This document shows, piece by piece, positions 60,161 through 64,000 of a stretch of DNA of 64,000 bases (its first letter is position 1; each line of letters begins with the position of its first letter). Both the position numbers and the translations under genes were made by a program. Origin of the DNA: an uncultured Saprospiraceae bacterium (GTDB taxonomy: Bacteria > Bacteroidota > Bacteroidia > Chitinophagales > Saprospiraceae). Location: assembly GCA_937981555.1 (NCBI GenBank), contig CALJOK010000010.1:1-64000 (forward strand), written 5' to 3'. The notes under the pieces are model-generated. The model did no database searches. It was not told the DNA's origin and worked only from the letters and a program-made list of their open reading frames with translations.

Positions 60161-63100
60161 TTATTCTTTCACATCATTCATCATTTCTTCAATTGCCTTT
60201 TCCAACTGTTGGTCTCTTCCATTATCAATCACGCCTGGTTCATTTTTTACTTTTACATCTGGTTCTGTTTGCAAATTTTCCATCCATTTTCCATTGATGT
60301 CTTTTGCACTAACCGGCACGACTCCCCAATATGATCCATCAGGTAATCCTTCCCATCCAGCAAAACTACACGTTCCTGGTGTTGGCATCCCAACGGTTTT
60401 TCCAATTTTCAAATCAGAATATCCACAAGCAAAACAATGTCCATCAGAATATTGTGCCTCGTTAATCATTGCCAAAGTTGGCTTAGTCCAACGGGAAGTT
60501 GGTTCACCTCCAACTACTTTTGCTTCAGTTGCATAAGTGATAAATGGAACACCTGTAAAGAACATCGCCAAATCAGCAACCAAATCTCCTCCTCCATTAA
60601 ATCGAGTGTCGATAATCATTCCTTTGCGGTCAAAATATTTACCCATCATTTCTTGATAAATATCTCGGTACGGCCCATCTCCCATTCCTGGTATGTGGAC
60701 GTATCCTAATGTTCCATTGCTTTTTTCATTGACTTCTTTTTCATTTTGTTTTACCCATCTTTTGTAAAGCAATCGATTTTCAGCACCAAGAGAAATTGGT
60801 TTGATCGTAATCATTTCTCTTTTTTTAGTAGCCGGATCAAGTACTTCTAGTAAGGTGAATTTATTGGCTTTTCGATTTAGATATTTTGCCACATCTTGAT
60901 TTGGTTCAATTGTTTCGCCATCAATTTTTTCGATAATCATACCAGCTTTGATATTAATTTTCGATTTGTCAAGTGGTCCACCTTTGATAATTTCATCAAT
61001 CAAAATTCCATTTTCCGTATGATCATAATTCATAAAAATTCCGAGGGAAGCAGTTGCATCTTTGTTAGACATACTTCCTCCTCGATACCCTGCTCCTGCG
61101 TGAGAAACATTTAACTCACCCAACATTTCAGAAAGCATCTCCGTCAATTCGTAGGAGTTTCCGATGGAAGGAAGGTATTTTTTATATTCCGTTTTCATTT
61201 TATTCCAATCGATTCCATGAAAATCAGGATGATAAAAAATCGCATTTGTTCGAATCCAAACGTGGTTAAACATCGCCTCTCTTTCTGCATTTGAATCAAA
61301 TTCCATTTCGCCTTTAATTTTGACGCCCTTCTTTTTACCCGCTTCAGGATCAATTTTGGAAATTTTTCCTCCACTTAATAGATAGAGATTTTTTGTCTCT
61401 TTATCCCATTGAAGACTTCCGAAATTAGCGCCAAGTTTCATCGCCATCTTAGTTTCTTTCGTTCTCAAATCTGTACTCCACAAATTCATCTTACCTTCGA
61501 ACCTTGATAAATAATATAATTTATCTCCATCTTTTGAAAGTACTGCATCACCTAATCTAGAGGAATGAATCGTCAAACGACTCTTTTGATCTTTCATGCT
61601 ATCCCAATCAAAAGTTAAAGGTTTATCTTTGTCTTTTTCCTTGTCTTTATCTTTTTTATCGTCATCTCCTTTTTTATCTTTTCCTTTCTTTTTCTTGTCA
61701 TCTTTTTTGTCTTTGTCTTTTTCCTTATCCTTTTTCTCTTTTTCTTCCTTAGCTTTTTTCTCTGCCTCTTCGATTGCTTTCATCAATTTATAATCCTCCT
61801 CACTTAAATTAAACTTATCCCATTCCTCTTGCGTAAAAAACATACTGTACACATCACTCTCGGAACGGCCACTTGTGGCATAAGATTTCAAACCATCTCG
61901 ATTACTCACCCATAGCATTTGCTTCCCACCATTTACCCATTTGGGGCTGTAATCATAGTAACCACTTTCATTTAAATTTACCCGCTTCGATCCATCTGCA
62001 GCCATTAATAAAACATCACTATTATTCAAAGACAATCCCCAATCGACCAACAACCATTTTGAATCAGGACTCCACGTGAAATATTGATCACCATCTCGCA
62101 TGTGAAATAAATCTTCTGGTGTCAAAAGGGTAACTTCTTTTTTAGTGGCAACGTCCATAATTTTCAGCGTCCGACGATCTTCGATGTACGCCAACTTTTT
62201 TCCATCAGGTGAATATGCTGCTAAGTAATTATCTTTTCCATTTTCGAGAACTGGTGATTCTTTAATCAAAGTAGAGGCATAAAAAAATGGTTCTTCTTTT
62301 CGAACCTTCTCTGTTTTATAGACACTCCATTTTCCATTTCGCTCTCCGCTATAGATCACAGATTTCCCTTCTGGCCCCCATGAAACAAAGTTTTCCGCAG
62401 TTGGAGTATTGGTTAATCGTTTAGTAAATGATTCGCCCACAGAGGTAACAAATACTTCTCCTCTTGAAATAAAAGCAATTTCTTTTCCATTAGGTGAAAT
62501 AGACATTTGACTTACACCACCATTAATAGAAATAAATTTATCGTTATTATTTTTGTCTTGAGTGATGATATTGACTTTAACCTTTTTTGGTTTTTCACCT
62601 TCCTTCATCGTATATAATTCTCCATCAAAACCAAAACTTAACACACCATTTCCCATACTTAAAAAGCGAACTGGGTGTAATTTAAAATCCGTTAATTGTG
62701 AAGTTTGACTTGGATTGGAAATAGACATTTTATGCACATTATAAGTGCCACTTCGCTCACTTAGAAAGTACATACTTTTTTCATCCGAAGAAAAAATAGG
62801 CGAACGATCTTCCGCTGTGGAAGTCGTGATCATTTTATGTGCTTTGGTTTTTACATTGTAAGTCCAAATGTCTCTAGTGATCGCAGAGGTATGATGTTTT
62901 CTCCATTCATTTTCTCCACCTTTTTTATCCATATAAATTAACATTCCTCCATCCTTAGAAACTTCTACATCTTCAGCTGGAAACGTTAACAATTGATTGA
63001 CTCGTCCACCGTCAACTGAAACTGAATACAATTCAGATTGTGAACGATGAGGATATTGTCTATGCTTAACATCGTCTTGGCGAATGGCTCCAAAAATGAT

Positions 63101-63460
63101 ATTTTTATCATCATGAGAAAAAGTATATGGCATTTCGCTATTGGAATGAAAAGTTAATCTTTTAGCAGCACCTCCTCGTGCTTCCATGACGAAGATATCG
63201 AAGTTGCCATATCGATCTGAGGCAAAAGCAATCTTAGATCCATCCTTGCTCCAAACTGCTTTGTAGTCGTGCGCATCATGGTAAGTTAACTGAGAGGCAT
63301 CTCCACCTGTTGCTGCAACTTTATACAAATCACCTTTGTAGGTAAATACGATTTGAGTTCCATCTGGAGAGATGGAAGCATGTCGCAACCAGTTGGGTGA
63401 ATCTTGGGCAAAAGACAAAAATGAAATGAATAAAAAGAATAAGATTAAATGGTTTCGCAT
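60161..63460 (-). CDS. Tricorn-like S41 peptidase with PD40 propeller and PDZ domain
   Basis: 1099 residues from ATG 63460 (MRNHLILFFLFISFLSFAQ signal peptide); the frame opens seven codons earlier. The N-terminal half is a PD40/tricorn propeller (ISPDGTQIVFTYKGDLYKV, AVWSKDGSKIAFASDRYGNF). A long Lys/Asp/Glu-only linker (about residues 560-613) separates it from a second propeller part and the C1 domain. A PDZ-like domain (IIKGGPLDKSKINIKAGMII) precedes the S41 core: IDTRFNGGGDLVADLAMFFT and the nucleophile region NEAQYSDGHCF (Ser about 1005 in SDG, as in tricorn). The exported state differs from archaeal tricorn, which is cytoplasmic. It probably degrades peptides in the periplasm. Confidence 0.92.
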   Translation of the reverse strand: MRNHLILFFLFISFLSFAQDSPNWLRHASISPDGTQIVFTYKGDLYKVAATGGDASQLTYHDAHDYKAVWSKDGSKIAFASDRYGNFDIFVMEARGGAAKRLTFHSNSEMPYTFSHDDKNIIFGAIRQDDVKHRQYPHRSQSELYSVSVDGGRVNQLLTFPAEDVEVSKDGGMLIYMDKKGGENEWRKHHTSAITRDIWTYNVKTKAHKMITTSTAEDRSPIFSSDEKSMYFLSERSGTYNVHKMSISNPSQTSQLTDFKLHPVRFLSMGNGVLSFGFDGELYTMKEGEKPKKVKVNIITQDKNNNDKFISINGGVSQMSISPNGKEIAFISRGEVFVTSVGESFTKRLTNTPTAENFVSWGPEGKSVIYSGERNGKWSVYKTEKVRKEEPFFYASTLIKESPVLENGKDNYLAAYSPDGKKLAYIEDRRTLKIMDVATKKEVTLLTPEDLFHMRDGDQYFTWSPDSKWLLVDWGLSLNNSDVLLMAADGSKRVNLNESGYYDYSPKWVNGGKQMLWVSNRDGLKSYATSGRSESDVYSMFFTQEEWDKFNLSEEDYKLMKAIEEAEKKAKEEKEKKDKEKDKDKKDDKKKKGKDKKGDDDKKDKDKEKDKDKPLTFDWDSMKDQKSRLTIHSSRLGDAVLSKDGDKLYYLSRFEGKMNLWSTDLRTKETKMAMKLGANFGSLQWDKETKNLYLLSGGKISKIDPEAGKKKGVKIKGEMEFDSNAEREAMFNHVWIRTNAIFYHPDFHGIDWNKMKTEYKKYLPSIGNSYELTEMLSEMLGELNVSHAGAGYRGGSMSNKDATASLGIFMNYDHTENGILIDEIIKGGPLDKSKINIKAGMIIEKIDGETIEPNQDVAKYLNRKANKFTLLEVLDPATKKREMITIKPISLGAENRLLYKRWVKQNEKEVNEKSNGTLGYVHIPGMGDGPYRDIYQEMMGKYFDRKGMIIDTRFNGGGDLVADLAMFFTGVPFITYATEAKVVGGEPTSRWTKPTLAMINEAQYSDGHCFACGYSDLKIGKTVGMPTPGTCSFAGWEGLPDGSYWGVVPVSAKDINGKWMENLQTEPDVKVKNEPGVIDNGRDQQLEKAIEEMMNDVKE

Positions 63461-63629
63461 TGTTTGTTTTTTTGATTTCAAAAATGAAGTTTGAAACTAA
63501 TAAATATTAGATAATAAATGGTATTTTTTTTAATGGAAAAATGGGAAAGGGATGTTTGGGAAATAAATGGACACTTTTAAAGAGTGGTGTTTTCAATATA
63601 GGTTGCAGGAAAGAATGACAAGGACGTAA

Positions 63630-63665
63630 AAAAATCGTTCCTGAATTGCTCCAAAAACGATTTTT
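63630..63665 (-). terminator. Terminator of the cytochrome c peroxidase gene
   Basis: AAAAATCGTT (63630-63639) pairs with AACGATTTTT (63656-63665) over a 16-base loop; the minus strand continues into a T-run. Confidence 0.7.
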
Positions 63666-63690
63666 CTTTTTCTATAAATTTCTTAATAAA

Positions 63691-64000
63691 TTAAAAAGGC
63701 GATTGATACTCCTCATTATTTAAAAAGGTCTGATCAGTCAAGGTCTTTAAGAAATTAACTAAATCCTCTTTGTCTTGCTCCGTCAAAAATAAACCGGTGT
63801 CTTTGGTATTTAGAACCGTTTGATCAGCAGTCGAAGATTCTTTAATCCCTTCATTATAATGATTGACAACTTCTTCTAACGTTTGAAAACGACCATCATG
63901 CATGTACGGAGGAGTGACTTCAATATTTCGCAAAGTAGGTACTTTGAATTTTGCTCGATCAGCAGCATCCATCGTAACAGCTTCCCTTCCCATATCTAAA
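63691..64000 (-). CDS. Cytochrome c peroxidase family protein, C-terminal end (partial)
   Basis: Only the last 103 codons are inside the window; the frame is open to the edge, so the ATG at 63993 is internal and not the start. FKVPTLRNIEVTPPYMHDGR and FQTLEEVVNHYNEG are the hallmark C-terminal motifs of the di-heme cytochrome c peroxidase/MauG family, with Met of PYMHDG as the distal heme ligand. The end, LTEQDKEDLVNFLKTLTD, is the usual last cytochrome c helix. The heme-binding CxxCH motifs must lie beyond the window. The protein is periplasmic and reduces peroxide or acts in electron transfer. Confidence 0.9.
   Translation of the reverse strand, partial: LDMGREAVTMDAADRAKFKVPTLRNIEVTPPYMHDGRFQTLEEVVNHYNEGIKESSTADQTVLNTKDTGLFLTEQDKEDLVNFLKTLTDQTFLNNEEYQSPF

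Noticed and set aside
61596-61793. Plus-strand Ser/Leu/Phe-rich open frame opposite the charged linker
   Set aside because: Shadow of the Lys/Asp/Glu linker codons on the other strand.

Overview
The window reads as a chromosomal segment of a Bacteroidota bacterium, most probably a Saprospiria/Saprospiraceae-type marine or wastewater organism (inference). The evidence is AT-rich DNA, many start-proximal TAnnTTTG (-7) boxes typical of Bacteroidota promoters, weak Shine-Dalgarno signals, type IX secretion system (T9SS) sorting domains of type A and type B, PorP/SprF, SprB-repeat, GEVED and choice-of-anchor L domains, and lipoproteins with short lipoboxes. I see no rRNA, tRNA, CRISPR array, transposase, integrase, phage gene or recognisable defence island. 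Coding density is high and convergent genes are separated by strong hairpins.

Layout. 1-2730: a YbiT-like ABC-F ATPase and a CvfB-like S1 RNA-binding protein, separated by a palindromic repeat. 2967-6739: a lipoprotein, an ECF sigma factor and a membrane protein that looks like an anti-sigma factor joined to a C-terminal beta-barrel. 6824-9653: a small lipoprotein, RmuC, a 132-bp imperfect palindrome and CoaE. 9911-19259: PorP/SprF, a TPR-PD40-OmpA protein and a 1866-residue PKD adhesin with a type B sorting domain, which form a plausible dedicated T9SS export set. 19382-20848: an ankyrin protein divergent from OxyR, with an ATAG-N7-CTAT site between them. 20904-26473: a secreted DinB-like protein, a HAD phosphatase, an alpha/beta hydrolase, a DUF4382 lipoprotein and a dockerin-like T9SS cargo.

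26723-34070: a helical-repeat orphan, a subtilisin-like lipoprotein, a membrane-anchored spermidine-synthase-like protein, two small envelope proteins, YebC and a cyclophilin whose start codon abuts a pentanucleotide tandem array. 34251-44161 (all minus strand): a 1475-residue multidomain subtilase, a lipoprotein, a candidate polymorphic toxin type 23-like protein, an outer-membrane barrel and a choice-of-anchor L protein. 44415-49300: a GPH/MFS sugar transporter, a secreted orphan protein bracketed by inverted copies of a repeat, and a second ABC-F ATPase. 49558-64000: a TPR histidine kinase, a TonB-dependent outer-membrane receptor, dipeptidyl peptidase IV, a GT-C-like membrane protein, a long RluA-type pseudouridine synthase, a tricorn-like S41 protease and the C-terminal end of a cytochrome c peroxidase that runs off the window.

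Functionally the region is dominated by cell-envelope and secretion biology: surface adhesion and gliding-type proteins, secreted peptidases (two S8, one S9, one S41/tricorn), and nutrient uptake. Housekeeping genes (CoaE, RmuC, YebC, cyclophilin, ABC-F) are scattered among them. The most promising leads are the sigma/trans-envelope anti-sigma trio, the pentamer array upstream of the cyclophilin, the repeat-flanked orphan gene, the toxin-23-like protein and the OxyR-ankyrin divergon.
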